A stretch of 64,000 nucleotides of DNA from Sisyra terminalis (Eukaryota > Arthropoda > Insecta > Neuroptera > Sisyridae), in assembly GCA_958496175.1 (NCBI GenBank), contig OY292278.1:39246001-39310000 (forward strand), written 5' to 3'. A program made the position numbers and the translations under genes. Every line of letters starts with the position of its first letter. Position 1 is the first letter of the stretch. Shown here piece after piece: positions 24,581 to 36,224 of the stretch. The notes under the pieces were generated by a model. The model did not search any database. It was not told the DNA's origin and worked only from the letters and a program-made list of their open reading frames with translations.

Positions 24581-26277
24581 ACAATTTTGAAAATATAGAA
24601 AAATACTACCAAATAGATAATTTGCCAACTTGAATTTTACTTCTTTGACATAAAAATATGAAACTTTAAATAAACTGTTGATAATTGTTGTAAAAACGAG
24701 ATCAAATGAAAATAGTTTCACATGGATAAGATTTAATAAAATTTGTGGTAATTGATTATTTTTATTCAATAAATAACACTAGACGTTGTGTAATAAAATG
24801 TATTTGTATTAATTAACACCGAAACTAATTTTTTGTACGAATATAATTTATAATCAAAGAACACATTATTTATCAGTAAAAAGAAGATTTATTGAATTAT
24901 TTTTAATTGATTTTTTTCATTGCTTTTTAATTACTTTTTCACGGTTTTATCTTTGAAAAATATTGCTTTTAATAGCAAGTGTTTAGCGATAGTATGCAAT
25001 CTCTATATTGAACAATGTCTTTAAGATAAATTTCTAAAAGATATTAGAAAAATTCTTAAATTTTTTTAGTGATATAAATAATTGGCTTACTGCTTAGTAA
25101 TTGCTTAACGTGATCAAGTCATAAAAACAATTTTTTTTCAGCTAATAAAATAAAGCTCCTTTTTTAAGCTCACCAAAAAATATTTGATTGGTATAACAGT
25201 TTTTGGGCCGAATAATTTAGGTATTCTTTGTTCATTAAATAAAAGATTTTTTTTCTTTGCAAAAAAATTAGTGAATGAAAAATTCAAGTACTAAATTTAA
25301 TGAAATTTGTAAGAAGATTTTCATCGTAAATAACTAATCTTAGTGAAACGTGACAGCTTAAAGTGTATCGTCAAAAGCTTCGTAAAAGCTCTACGAAAGT
25401 CACGTACTTATTTCATGTAATATTTGAAGTGAATAAAATTTTGGCTCAATTTTCTATTATTTGTTTTTTTTTTCATTTTACATGGGTTGAGATTTTTGCC
25501 CGTATAGTATCAATCTGTATACGAGCTGATTTTCACCACAATATATGAAAATGAAGATCAAAATTGGAAGAGAAAAATAAAACGAACCGGTTTAAAGTTG
25601 ATCCGTTCCGTTTATCACAACAATTTAGTGAACTTGTTCACAAAGCGTGGCATAGTTTAATTTCGTTAAGTGTTTGTCGCGCGTAATTCGAATAAAACGG
25701 GTCCCGATACAAGTAGCACTGCACTTGACGTGGTAAAGTGGCACTATGCGCGTTTTATTTCCACCATTTGTCCCAAAACAAAACGAACGTCTTCACCCCA
25801 AGAAACTGTTAAATCGAAAACGCGCGCGACGCTACCTAGATCCGACGATGATGCCGTCCATCCTGTCCGTCGGTGCCGCTTTTCCAAACCCACCACCACA
25901 TTCAAAATCATCCCCTACACATACATATACACATTCAGATGATATACAGAGATACACCGCCGCCATTATTGACGATCATTCTTGATTATTTCCACGCGTG
26001 ACGTCACGACCAACCAGCGTCGCGACGCTACACGTAAAGCTCACGAAAGCTCCACCTCGATCCGCATCGCGCACGCGCTCCCAATCCTTCCCACCAAGAA
26101 AGAAAAGCTCACAAAGAAACGAGGAATTTTCGACGGGGACAAGACACCATTTTAACCGACTGAATATCAACGGGACTTGAAGGAATATTTCTTGACATGG
26201 GGATGAGAACCACGCCGATGTTTTATACTCTCGTTTCGATGGAATGGCGTGGAAAAGATGAGGAAAGTTCCTAGCGG
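24581..26277. other. Non-coding, AT-rich then a CG-rich island (25620-26277)
   Basis: From about 25620 to the hAT insertion at 26286 the sequence is CG-rich and non-repetitive, with open frames on both strands (25670-25985 plus, 25976-26302 minus) that lack domains. The island resumes beyond the insertion at 28986 to about 29520. A promoter or untranslated exon of an unseen transcript is possible. No start, donor or domain could be fixed. Confidence 0.35.
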
Positions 26278-27149
26278 GATTCAAACAGTGGCGGCTCGAC
26301 ACGAAAATTTTACGATTATTGGCATCGAATAGTTAAAAATATTACTAATATACTCTTGGGCAAAGTTAAACATTGTTATAACTATTTATATTAGCGCAAA
26401 GTAAATCGTTAATCAATCCAAAAAAAAAAATATGGTCACGTCACGTGACCAAAAGTAATCTTAATGGGTTTAATAAGGGGTGGGCAATCATAATACTAGA
26501 ATGATTGGCAATAATTTTTTTTATTTTTACGCGATCGAGTTTAAAAAATGGGTTAAATTAAAATTAAATACTTATTTAAGAGGTTACATGGGATTAATCG
26601 GGGAAAAACAGCTTATTTTCAACAATTTTTTTTCTTAAAAAGAATAAAATTTTCAACTTTTTCCTGTCTTAAATATTCACATTTAATAAAAAAAAATTGA
26701 AATTTTCATAGATAAATATTGAACATTAGATCATTACGATGTCATTTCCGGTGACCCTTTGGGAACAAGGTGCATCCGCGTTGGCAACAGAACTCAGGAC
26801 AGGATCATCCGGGTAAAAAAGGGAAAAAATACGTGTTTTAGTTAAGATTTTTAAGGTCATAAACTAGACCATGGACGAAAATTTCGGTCTAATTTGCTCT
26901 ATGTTTTCTGTTTAAACAGTTCCACTTGAAAAAAAATCGTTCGTCTAAGTCCTTGTGGATTGTATTCCGAAGACCTGTGTAATATTACGTCAAAATAAGT
27001 TGAGTAGTTCTCGAGAAATCTTAATAATCGACTTTGAAATCACAGTTTCGAGAAAAACGTGTCAATAGACGATCAGCTGCACCGATATACTATATACTAT
27101 TACTGTGTATATCTAAACTATACTAGTATAATAAACTATTACTAGTATA

Positions 27150-27205
27150 TATATACTATATACTATATACTATATACTATATACTATATACTATATACTA
27201 TATAC
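27150..27205. repeat. Heptamer microsatellite (TATATAC)8
   Basis: Eight perfect tandem TATATAC units fill 56 bases, with degenerate related words immediately upstream from about 27085. It lies inside the hAT-type element. Confidence 0.95.
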
Positions 27206-27989
27206 TACAACCGATAAACTTTTACTCGGATGAACCTGAAAATTTAGGACAATTTTCTAGAGATGTTGTAAAAATTAATAAGACAATAAAAAAATCGATT
27301 TTTTGAGGCCGTGATACCCATGCAACCCTTTAAAGAGAGAACGAGTAGAAGGAAATATTAGAAGCACTTTTTGGGAATCAATAACATCCGTTGTAGAAAA
27401 GATGTATATTTAATTTTAAATTTAAATTTCAGTATCTGTTAGATTTTTAGTACTCATTTTCAATTAAAAAATTGAAATTTTTAAAAAAAGATAATTAATA
27501 CGCCTGCGATCGATTATCGACCTGTTGGCAATCGACCGTTTACTCACCCTAGGGTTAGATTATTGTTAATCATTTTATATTAGTATTGGTTAATATTAAA
27601 ATCTTTCTGGCTATAATTAAGTCTTTCGAGATCTAAATAATTGCATTCTATCTAAGTTCATATAATCATAATCATTGCACTTCATTATTGAACATTATTG
27701 GAAAGCATATATTTTCCCATAGAACTTTAGGTCCCTGATGCTAACTTTACCTGTAAGATTAAACAAAGCTCCTTGCTCGTTTTTAAATCGTGAAAAGCTG
27801 CCTATTTAGGGGGTTGAAAGAATTCTGGTTCAAATTCTTTCTTCTATAAGTGATTCCAAAGTCTTCACCAGGTTCTGTGGCAACAAATTTGTTTAGGTAG
27901 ATGACAGCTTTCGGACCACCAAAAGAAAAAAAATAAATAACCTGAAAGGATGGCCGGAATGTTTCACAGGAATGTATTTTTTTTTGTCT

Positions 27990-28575
27990 TATGTGCAAAA
28001 AGACACACGCAAAATCTTTCTAAGTTTCAAAAAGGACAATTTTCAAATGCATAAAAAGGATATAAGGAATGTTTTTTTCACTCAAAATGAGCATAATATT
28101 TTAAATTTAATCATCCTTAACGTAACTACATTATTTTAATGGGCTATATCCTTGGGAAATCAAAACGGGAAGTTAAGGAGGTAAAAATGCATGCATCAAA
28201 TTTGCACTAAAATTCATCAATTTCGAAGGGTCACTTTTCCTTATAAGTACATATTTCATAAACCGATTATTGAATAATACCCTTTCGTAATAAGTAATGT
28301 GAAAAATGTTTTGTACTATGTGTAAAAAGACACCCGGAATATCATTTCAAAGTTTCAAAAAGGGCAATTTGACAATTTTCAAGTGCATAAAAAGGATATA
28401 AGGGATGTTTATTTCGCTCAAATTGAGCTTAATATTTTAGATTAAATCACCCTTAACGTAACTGCATTATTTGAATTGGTATTTATTGACTAATTTTTTG
28501 AGAATCTAAAACGAGAAGTTAAAGAGCTAAAAATTATGCACCCAATTTGCACTAAAATTCATCATTTTCAGATGG
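27990..28575. repeat. Two-copy direct repeat within the hAT element
   Basis: The block starting TATGTGCAAAAAGACAC at 27990 recurs at 28317 (TATGTGTAAAAAGACAC) and stays alignable for about 250 bases, through GCATAAAAAGGATATAAGG, CCTTAACGTAACT and TTTGCACTAAAATTCATCA. The period is 327. The divergence shows the duplication is old. Confidence 0.85.
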
Positions 28576-28985
28576 TGGATGGTTCCGAATTTGTCCATGA
28601 AAAGAAACAAACTTTATTCGTCATAATTAATTATATTTTGCAAGTTATTCGAATTTTATTTATGTATATTTTCATTATACTATTTTAACGTTTTATAATT
28701 GTGTTTTGGTTTTTATTAGAAGATTGAAATTTTCATTATTTCCATTTTTTTCTGATCAACTTTCAAAGAATCAGTTGTTGCCCCAAAAAAAAACTCTATT
28801 TTTTCGGAACACAATTTCAGGTATCAGAGAATTGTCATTTGCCGTTTACCCAAGAATTAATTGATCAAATTTTTGATTTTAAATAAATAAAAGTTTTTAA
28901 AGTTGTTCAACCTCAACTTTAAAATTTTATCCACAGGAGGCACTGCCATCCATGCCTCTATTGATAAGCCGCCACTGGATTCAAG

Positions 28986-29991
28986 GAAAAACTGTGGCCG
29001 CGAGTTGGGACGCAAACGGTGAGGGAATATTAATATTTTTTACATTTCACAAGGGTGGCTTTCATCTTTGTCGTTTTCAAATTGAAAATTCGATCTATGT
29101 TTATATTTATTCCAAACAGGAGCTATCAATAATCAAGCGCTACACGGTAGTATGAGCCGGTAGTTTCTCAGAAAAGTTTTTTTTTTTTAAATTTTACTGC
29201 ACAGAAGTGTGGGATGTGAGAAAATATGAAAATGGGGGAGTGAGGCAAGATGGGGTGTGGGAATGTGAGGCGGGTAGTGATCAACATAAAATGTTATGAA
29301 CATTGTGGCATTATCGAGGCAAGTTTCTCTCTTGGTGGCGTTAAGAAAATTGCATCGCGTTGGGAACGAATTTCATATTACGAGAAAAACAATAAATTTA
29401 CGATTGTCTCGTCGTGTGTGTCGATAAGTTTGTGTCGTAAAAACTCAACGAAGAAAACGTTCACGACACAAACATCGTTTTTCAATACGACCAAAACGAA
29501 ACAAACGGTCTTTTCGAGATGATTTTTCTTTCTTCGTTTCGCTTACTGTAATTGGAGCAACTTTCCAAGTCTCCAACTATTCGATAAATATCAGTTCCCG
29601 GAAAAATGAGCGATCCTCACGAAAACTCTCCAGGCTATATTTTTCAATATTTTCTCCCTTTTCCCTTTTCTGAGCAATGTTCACTACACAAAACCAAAAA
29701 TAAAATAACTCATTTTCAACAATCTTTCATCAAAATACGAGTATGATACAGCATTCTAAAAAATTTTTCAAATTTTGCATATCAAAATGCACGTTTGTAC
29801 TTTAAGTAACATAAAACTGCTAAAGACTTTACTAGTATTAAAACAATTTCTCAAGCAATACTTTTTACTTTTTTACATACTTATGTTTTCATTTTATAAC
29901 AATATAGATCTTAATCAAATTATTGGTTCCATTAATCCCAATTTAGTACCTCAAAGAACAAGGAGACATCTGGTATTGGTTAGAAAGAGTA
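28986..29991. other. CG-rich island remainder, then AT-rich non-coding DNA
   Basis: 28986-29530 continues the island interrupted by the hAT element, and frames at 28952-29155 and 29250-29522 carry no recognisable domain. A frame at 29775-30014 has low-complexity, Lys/Leu/Phe-rich content and no homology I recognise. Confidence 0.3.
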
Positions 29992-30275
29992 AGAAGACAT
30001 TAAAGGTTGTTTAAGATCGGTTTTTTTATATAATGTTTTTTAATATTCAAATTAGCTACGTTTTGTTACGTATCGTAACTTCAGCAGACTTCTTGAATCA
30101 AAAAAAATTTATTAGTTTTAGCTTAAATTGAATTCAAGGAATTTAAATTGAAACTTATATATTTTCTGTGATTCAAGAAGCCTGATGAAGTTACGATACG
30201 TAACTAAACGTAACTAATTTGAATATTAAGAAACATTAAATAAAAAAAACGATCTTAAACAACCTGAATTGTCTT
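29992..30275. mobile_element. Inverted-repeat element with degenerate hammerhead-like core
   Basis: Two arms of about 110 bases (29992-30110 and 30160-30275) are reverse complements, sharing GGTTGTTTAAGATCG, GTTACGTATCGTAACTTCA and TTCTTGAATCA. The right arm holds CTGATGA (30182-30188), then A, hairpin GTTAC-GATAC-GTAAC and TAAACGTA, so the G of the GAA core is lost. A single-arm relative is at 33118-33235. Confidence 0.78.
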
Positions 30276-30360
30276 TTTATTTAATAAAAGCTGAGATCTA
30301 AATTTTATCATCTGTTAAACAGAGTATAAATAAGTTTTTATCAGAACTCATTGAACTTAA

Positions 30361-30516
30361 TATTTGACGTCACTTTATAACTGCCAAGGCTTTGGTGATT
30401 CCAGAATTAAAACAAAATCGTACGTCGGGAAATACTGAAAACTTGCTTGATTCGAAAATCGAACCCAGAATCTACTAGTTTCTATACGGTTATTCTGACC
30501 ACTCGGTCACCAGTTA
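30361..30516 (-). repeat. tRNA-derived SINE-like repeat, copy 3
   Basis: On the minus strand it reads GGTGACCGAGTGGTCAGAAT, with A-box TGACCGAGTGG, and then GGGTTCGATTTTCG, a good tRNA B-box, about 40 bases later. The tail TATAAAGTGACGTCAA matches copy 2. This copy has the best-preserved polymerase III promoter of the three. The resemblance is to a serine- or leucine-type tRNA head; no cloverleaf is formed. Confidence 0.68.
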
Positions 30517-33117
30517 ACTTAATTAATCAAAGAAAAAATTACAAATAATGATCAATATTTGTCTATAGTATTCACGTCTATAATAATAATGCTATTAAAA
30601 CTTAAGTTTATTGGGTCTTTATTCCAAATTAGCTCAAAAAGAGCGATTAGCTATTAAAATGATCAATTTCTAGGTTTCTTCCTTTCCCTCCTAACAATCT
30701 TTAGGATTACAGATCCAGTTTTACGTTGATCAAAATATCACTATCAATTTGCAATCCCAAAAATATTGTCAGAACAAAAAAGTTTTTATTAATCATTATT
30801 AATGTTGAACAAATGAGAGTTTGAAAACAATGAGATCAGTTATGGGTCTTCTGTGACGTCTGAGTTCATATATTGAAACCTCGATATATATATTAAGTGC
30901 AAGTATGTTCCCGATGCAAGAAATAGATAAAAATATTCACAGATTTAAATGTTTACAGGGTATCAAAATTATGTATGAAGAATTTGAGATATATAACTTT
31001 AATGGTGGCCCCCGGAGTTCGGATGCATTTCCGAAATGGCCCGCAATATCATTTGGATTGGCCACCCCTTAATTTAAAGTATGCTGATTTTTTAATATCT
31101 TAAAAATAATATAAATATTTAAATTAAGGGTTTAATCAATATCTTATTTATAGGTACCCATTAATTTATCTTAATAGGTCTTCTTCTGAATGCAACTTTT
31201 ATTATTAATAATTACACGTAAACACCAAGTAGGTACCCTTTTTTTCTGAGTAAAATTTAGTTGAACTTGAATACAAATTCTATCAAATCAAGAAAGCTAT
31301 CTTTAAATTAGATCCAAAATTAAAACCAGATTAAAATAATGGTACAACTATTTAGACTAGACTTGTGTGTGACCTTTATACTTTCTTTTTGGCGAAACTT
31401 TGAAAACAAAATATTATTGAAATCGGCAAACCTGTTCTTTAATCGTACGAAAGAATGCAGGTAGGCAGAAATTTACCTTCAAATTATCAACCTTTGATCC
31501 ATAATAATCAATATTGTGAGCAAAACTGCATAAGTTACAAGCTGTTGTAAAAATTGCAAATATTTTACTTGTTCTCAACTGATGATATGAAATAACATAG
31601 TAAAAGCTTGAAGACCAAAATGTGAAAAAAATGCAAATTTACAGGTGTCACTAATGGATTCGGAATAATAAATAAATAATAAATAATAATAATAATAATA
31701 AATACCTTAAACTGGTTCCAAATTCCAGAACGACATATTTAAAGCTGCCACATCTTGTCCACATTTTGGTCTTCAAGGTTTTATTATGTTATTTCATATC
31801 TATAGTTGAAAGTACGATAACTTGCATTCCACAGCTAACGAACAAACTGGTTCTGCCCTTAACGTGTGGAATCCATAATGACAAAAGCAATCACAAAAGT
31901 GAAAAGTACTTCAATTTTCATTTTTCCCTTACTAGTTGATGCCTGTAATTTCGTCTGCATGACATCTATGAATTTGCATACAAAGATTAAAATACGTGAC
32001 GAAACGTTGCAGAATTGAAAAGCAATAGATTATATTGATCCAAAAAAACTTGAAATAATTATTTTATGTTGTTGAAATTAATGGCATGGTAGTTCTAATT
32101 TGAACCAATTATTACTTTATTGGTATTCCACTGAAATGGATTTATTTAAACTTTATATTATTTGTTCTTGTCTTTAGCGCAACTCATACGATTTTTCATT
32201 ATGTATTTTGATATTAAAAGTAAATTGTGCTTAAAATTGTATCATATTTTAGTAATTACAGACCTTATTACTGGTTTACCAGTTCAGGCACCACCAGAAA
32301 AGGCTACGGCAGTGGATTAAAAACATCTTTTTAACTATACCATCAAAGTATAACGTAAATATAGTATTAAAATAGTATAGTTTAAATCATATTTAAAAAT
32401 TTTATTTCGTTTTCAAATCATGTGCATTAGGTCTATTATTCATAGGAATTATATTAAAAATATAGACAATTCACCATTTCAACGGCCCGGAGGTAAAAAA
32501 AAATTGTTTTAGAATTTTAGATTACAGTTGATAGGTCTTAAAAACGATAGCAAGTAAAAAAATGTTTTTCTTAGTTAAACTAATGGGTTTTATTAAATTG
32601 TCCTTTTAAAGTTATAAAATCCTTTGTAATCAATTAGATTTTCAATTATTTGATATAAATTTTTGAAAATGGAGTAATTGGGTGAGAATACATTTTCGAA
32701 TAATATATAATTCAATATTATGTTTATTTTTTGAAAAATTTAATGTTTTCCGATTCACATTATTACTGCTAATCATTCATTGTTTACTGAATCAAAGATG
32801 ATATATCTCTTATAAAAAGATACAAAAGTTTCCATATGTAATGTGGAAAGTTGCCTATTGACCCTTTTCAATTATTTTTAATAAGTGATACGTACTTACA
32901 TTGGTTTCAAGTTATAGACAAATAAAATTACCATTAATTTAAAAGAAAATTTTCGTAATGCATACCCAATGACAAACTTTAATTGTGATAGAGAAAGTTT
33001 CAGAAATATATGTGTAAAATGATATACTTTCTCACTTTTTTAGATTTCTTTCAATTGAAGGAAAAGCAAATTTTTTAAAAGGAGCAATGAAAAAATTGCA
33101 GTTGAAATTACATAAGA
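30517..33117. other. AT-rich non-coding stretch with a small inverted repeat
   Basis: Apart from the inverted repeat at 31572-31810 and an (AAT)n tract near 31664-31705, no exon or element was recognised. A short GC-rich word cluster at 31008-31075, TGGTGGCCCCC and later GGCCACCCC, may be a decayed transposon end. Confidence 0.25.
31572..31810. repeat. Inverted repeat, ~52-bp arms around an (AAT)n spacer
   Basis: The left arm (31572-31624, with GATATGAAATAACATAGTAA and CTTGAAGACCAAAATGTG) is mirrored at 31760-31810. The spacer contains the (AAT)n tract. The left arm includes CTGATGA followed by a weak hairpin, reminiscent of but clearly poorer than the hammerhead-like motifs elsewhere in the window. 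Confidence 0.65.
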
Positions 33118-33235
33118 AGACAATTCAGGTTGTTTAAGATCGGTTTTTTTATTTAATATTTTTATTATTGAATTAGCTACGTTTCGTTACGTATCGTAAC
33201 TTCATCAGGCTTCTTGATTCACAAAAATAAAATAT
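33118..33235 (-). mobile_element. Single-arm copy of the 29992-30275 repeat family
   Basis: It begins (on +) AAGACAATTCAGGTTGTTTA and shares GATCGGTTTTTTTAT, GAATTAGCTACGTTTCGTTA and CTTCTTGATTC with the inverted-repeat element 3 kb upstream. Only one arm is present. Its minus strand carries the intact hammerhead-like motif at 33175-33211. Confidence 0.72.
33175..33211 (-). ncRNA. Hammerhead-ribozyme-like motif, minus strand
   Basis: Read 5' to 3' on the minus strand: AGC, CTGATGA (33208-33202), one extra A, hairpin GTTAC-GATAC-GTAAC (33200-33186), GAA (33185-33183), two-base-pair loop-free stem AC/GT, A as the cleavage-site base (33178), then GCT pairing with AGC. All conserved core words are intact, unlike the two arms of the related element at 29992-30275. 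Stem III is very short and the extra base after CTGATGA is present, so activity is unproven. Confidence 0.5.
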
Positions 33236-36224
33236 TTTCGAATTTAAATTCAATAAATTATAATAAATAAAATTACACTTAAAAATATATTTGAATTATT
33301 AATTAAAAGCCATTTTTCCTGACAAAATATGCATATCTTCTTCCAAGAGAACGGGAAGGTCATCTAACTGTAATATGAGTTTTGTAGAAACAAAATTTCC
33401 TTTGAAGAACAAAAGAAAAAATCATTAAAACTTATAGCTTTAATTTTTTTTTTTTTGGTGTTTATTATGCTTTTTTTATATTTCAATCAAAGCATTAAGA
33501 TTATATTATATCTATAGTATCCATAAATATTGATATCAAAAACTGTATAAACTCGGATTGTATATTATATGATACACATTTTCCACAAACATTGAAAATC
33601 TAACTTTTAAGAAAACAATTTTTTCATTCCACCCCTTTTTCTCTATCCCCCAAATCCACCTACTCCATCTGTTGACTCCTGACCTGCTGTCCCTCAAAAA
33701 CGTGCACCTTACCACCTCCCAATCCGTTCTTTTTAACTGCACCGATTTTGCATTTCGAACAAAACATTCATTCAAACAATGCCTTGATGCACGTCTCATA
33801 ATATTTTTTTTTTTTTTTTGTTGCGATACGACGCTTCGTCATTTCAATCAACGAATTCATTCAAAACAGGTGGATTGATTATTTCGAACCGGCCATCTGT
33901 ATGTATATGTGTGTATTATTCATCATTTACATTCATTTCAACCCCAAAGTCAATCACAGCGGGAGTTCTTTGTGTAACGCTAAATCCACCCCCTGTTCAT
34001 TTCAAACTTGTATATTAATCCCATGCCGTAAAGGGATAGAAAAATTATTTTATTTTCCCTTGAAAACACAACACAAATACAATTTCTTTGCATCTCAGAA
34101 AAGAAGACCTTAAAAACACCCTAATAAGTTAAGCAGCAACAAAAGAATAATATTCGTTTGGTTATGAACAATTTTTCATCCAACTCACTTTTCCAGACGC
34201 ACAAGATTAATGTCTTAGGGATGAATTATCCTAAAAAAGAATTATTTTCATACTTATCTACCAGTGGTAGATAACAGTACAATACTGGCCCTAAAAAAAC
34301 TTTTTTTATCAATTTTTTATAAGTATTTTATCAATCCTAAATAAAATCGGATAGAATTATTCTTAAATACTTGATATTTCCTTGTCATAATCACTCCAAT
34401 AGGATACAAATTCATACATGTATTCAGCATGTAATCAATCAGTGGTTCGCATCCCTACGCAGGCATTTCCTTGTGGCTATGTTTCCCTTCCCGTCTCTAG
34501 TTCGATCGTATCCCAAATCTATACAACGTCATCCCAAAGGGATGACCCCAGCACAAGGAAATCAAAGAAAAGAAACAGGCAATAAATTTTCACGTGAAAA
34601 ACTAGAACTATCCTTGTCTTTCGTATACGCCCAGTAGATATCATTCACGAACAATAAAAGTAAGGGTTGTAAAGTTTAAACAAAAATTCCAACCATTATT
34701 AAACAAAAATGAGAACTTTAATGCTTTCTATACAATTAAAAAGGTATTTTCTATGCGAAAAAGTTTTCGATTTTTTTGTTGAAGTTCTATAAATATATTT
34801 TTAAAGTTAAAAATGTTGAAAAGTTGGGAAATTGTGCATCCCTGTTGAAGGGAACGTTTTGACTAAGCAATGTAGGAATACACTCCCTTGCGGCTGCATT
34901 CGAACCCCATGATGGCAAATGATTAATGAGACCAGCAAGTCAACAAAGCTCTCCCCCGCACTGTGCAAAATCCCCAATGTCAGAATTCATCCAGCCTATC
35001 CCTCCTGGTGGAAACAGGTGAACGTGTATCGTAAAACGTTTCGAGTCGTAACAAAAGTACGTAGAAAATAAAATTGCAGAATTTTTTAAGAAAAAAATAA
35101 TTTAACAACTAAAGTCAATTTTAGATTTTATATAAGAAGCGTGAGAATCGGGAGAGTATTGGCGTGCAGTAGGGGATAAGTGGATAATTGTGTCGCTGGG
35201 GACAACAAATTCTTGTATAATAAAATTAGGACGTAACACGCCGCCAGTTTGGAAGCGGTGCGGAACGAGCATATTTGGGAATATGTACGGGATTGTGTTG
35301 CCCCGATGGTGTGGCGGATACGTTTGGTTCCCGTGGGTGCAATATTCTTACGCCTGGTGGACGTCCTCTGCACCATCAAGTTGTATCGTTCTAAACGATA
35401 CAAATGGTACATACCCTCCATATCTCCTGCTGGGATTTAAACACTCAACACTCCTTCCATTCGTTCAGGATCACTTTAACTTAATTGTCACCCCTTTTAA
35501 AAGAGGGGCAAAAACTACCACTACTAACTAAATTATATATACTCGAGACAATGTAATGAACAATTTTCAAACGACTAGAATTATCGGTTTTTTCAACGAC
35601 TTGCTATGCCTGCGAACATTTAAAACTGTCTTAATATTTTAAATCTTAAACCACCAATTTAATTCTTAGGTATGTACATCTAAATATAAGAAATAATAAC
35701 TATGACTTAAGATAAAAGCATCAAGAAAATTAAAAAAATCTCTTATTATTTTTATAGGTATTTTAAGTGTTTATTATCTTATGTTTTATTTCTTGCGGTT
35801 TATTATCAAATTCTTTTAGTCTGAATTTTTTTGCAATTGTCCTCCTATCTTTAATCAACATTTTTTATAATAATCACAGCAAAAAGACAATAAGTTTTAT
35901 CTGAGACTAAGGGAAAAGCTGCAATTGATAAGCAAAGTAAATCAAGCGAAGAGTTAATCTAGTTGCCAAATGATATAAACTTGATAAACACCTAAATACT
36001 AATGGTTTATTAATTTGGATTAAATATAATCCTAAAGCTCCCAATAACCAGACCTTCGTTATTTTATGAAAGCGAAAAGTTTTTATGCGCATATCCCTAA
36101 GATAAGAACGAACAACGACTGTGGAGTTTAAATGTTGATTACTTTGGCAGGTAACAGGTAGCAAGGATAGTTTCGTAAAAGTATAAATGTAAGGTATTTT
36201 TTGTTTTCAGCAGAATAATATTTG
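33236..36224. other. Non-coding stretch with GC-richer blocks near 33650-34020 and 35180-35480
   Basis: The block 35180-35480 is open in three frames over both strands (35128-35421 minus; 35190-35531 and 35249-35440 plus), with products that show no domain I recognise. 33650-34020 and 34390-34640 are similar in character. They could be conserved non-coding blocks. No splice-consistent exon chain was found. Confidence 0.28.

Larger units (their letters stand above)
26286..28977. mobile_element. hAT-type element, 2.7 kb, no surviving transposase
   Basis: The left end is CAGTGGCGGCTCGACACG and the right end, reversed, CAGTGGCGGCTTATCAATAG. The shared 11-base tip and the flanks GATTCAAA (26278-26285) and GATTCAAG (28978-28985), 7 of 8 identical, mark a hAT insertion. 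The right subterminal region has the CAGGAGGCACTGCCATCC block often seen in this group. No transposase frame remains. Inside are a heptamer microsatellite and a duplicated segment of about 327-bp period. It interrupts a CG-rich island. Confidence 0.82.

Noticed and set aside
25976..26302. 108-codon minus-strand frame in the CG-rich island
   Set aside because: It crosses into the hAT element end, so it cannot be an ancestral exon as it stands.
30361..30516. Possible tRNA gene on the minus strand (good A and B boxes)
   Set aside because: The acceptor stem and cloverleaf do not form, and the tail matches two other repeat copies, so it is SINE-like.
35128..35531. Candidate small protein genes on both strands
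   Set aside because: No domain, start context or splice partner; kept only as a low-interest observation.
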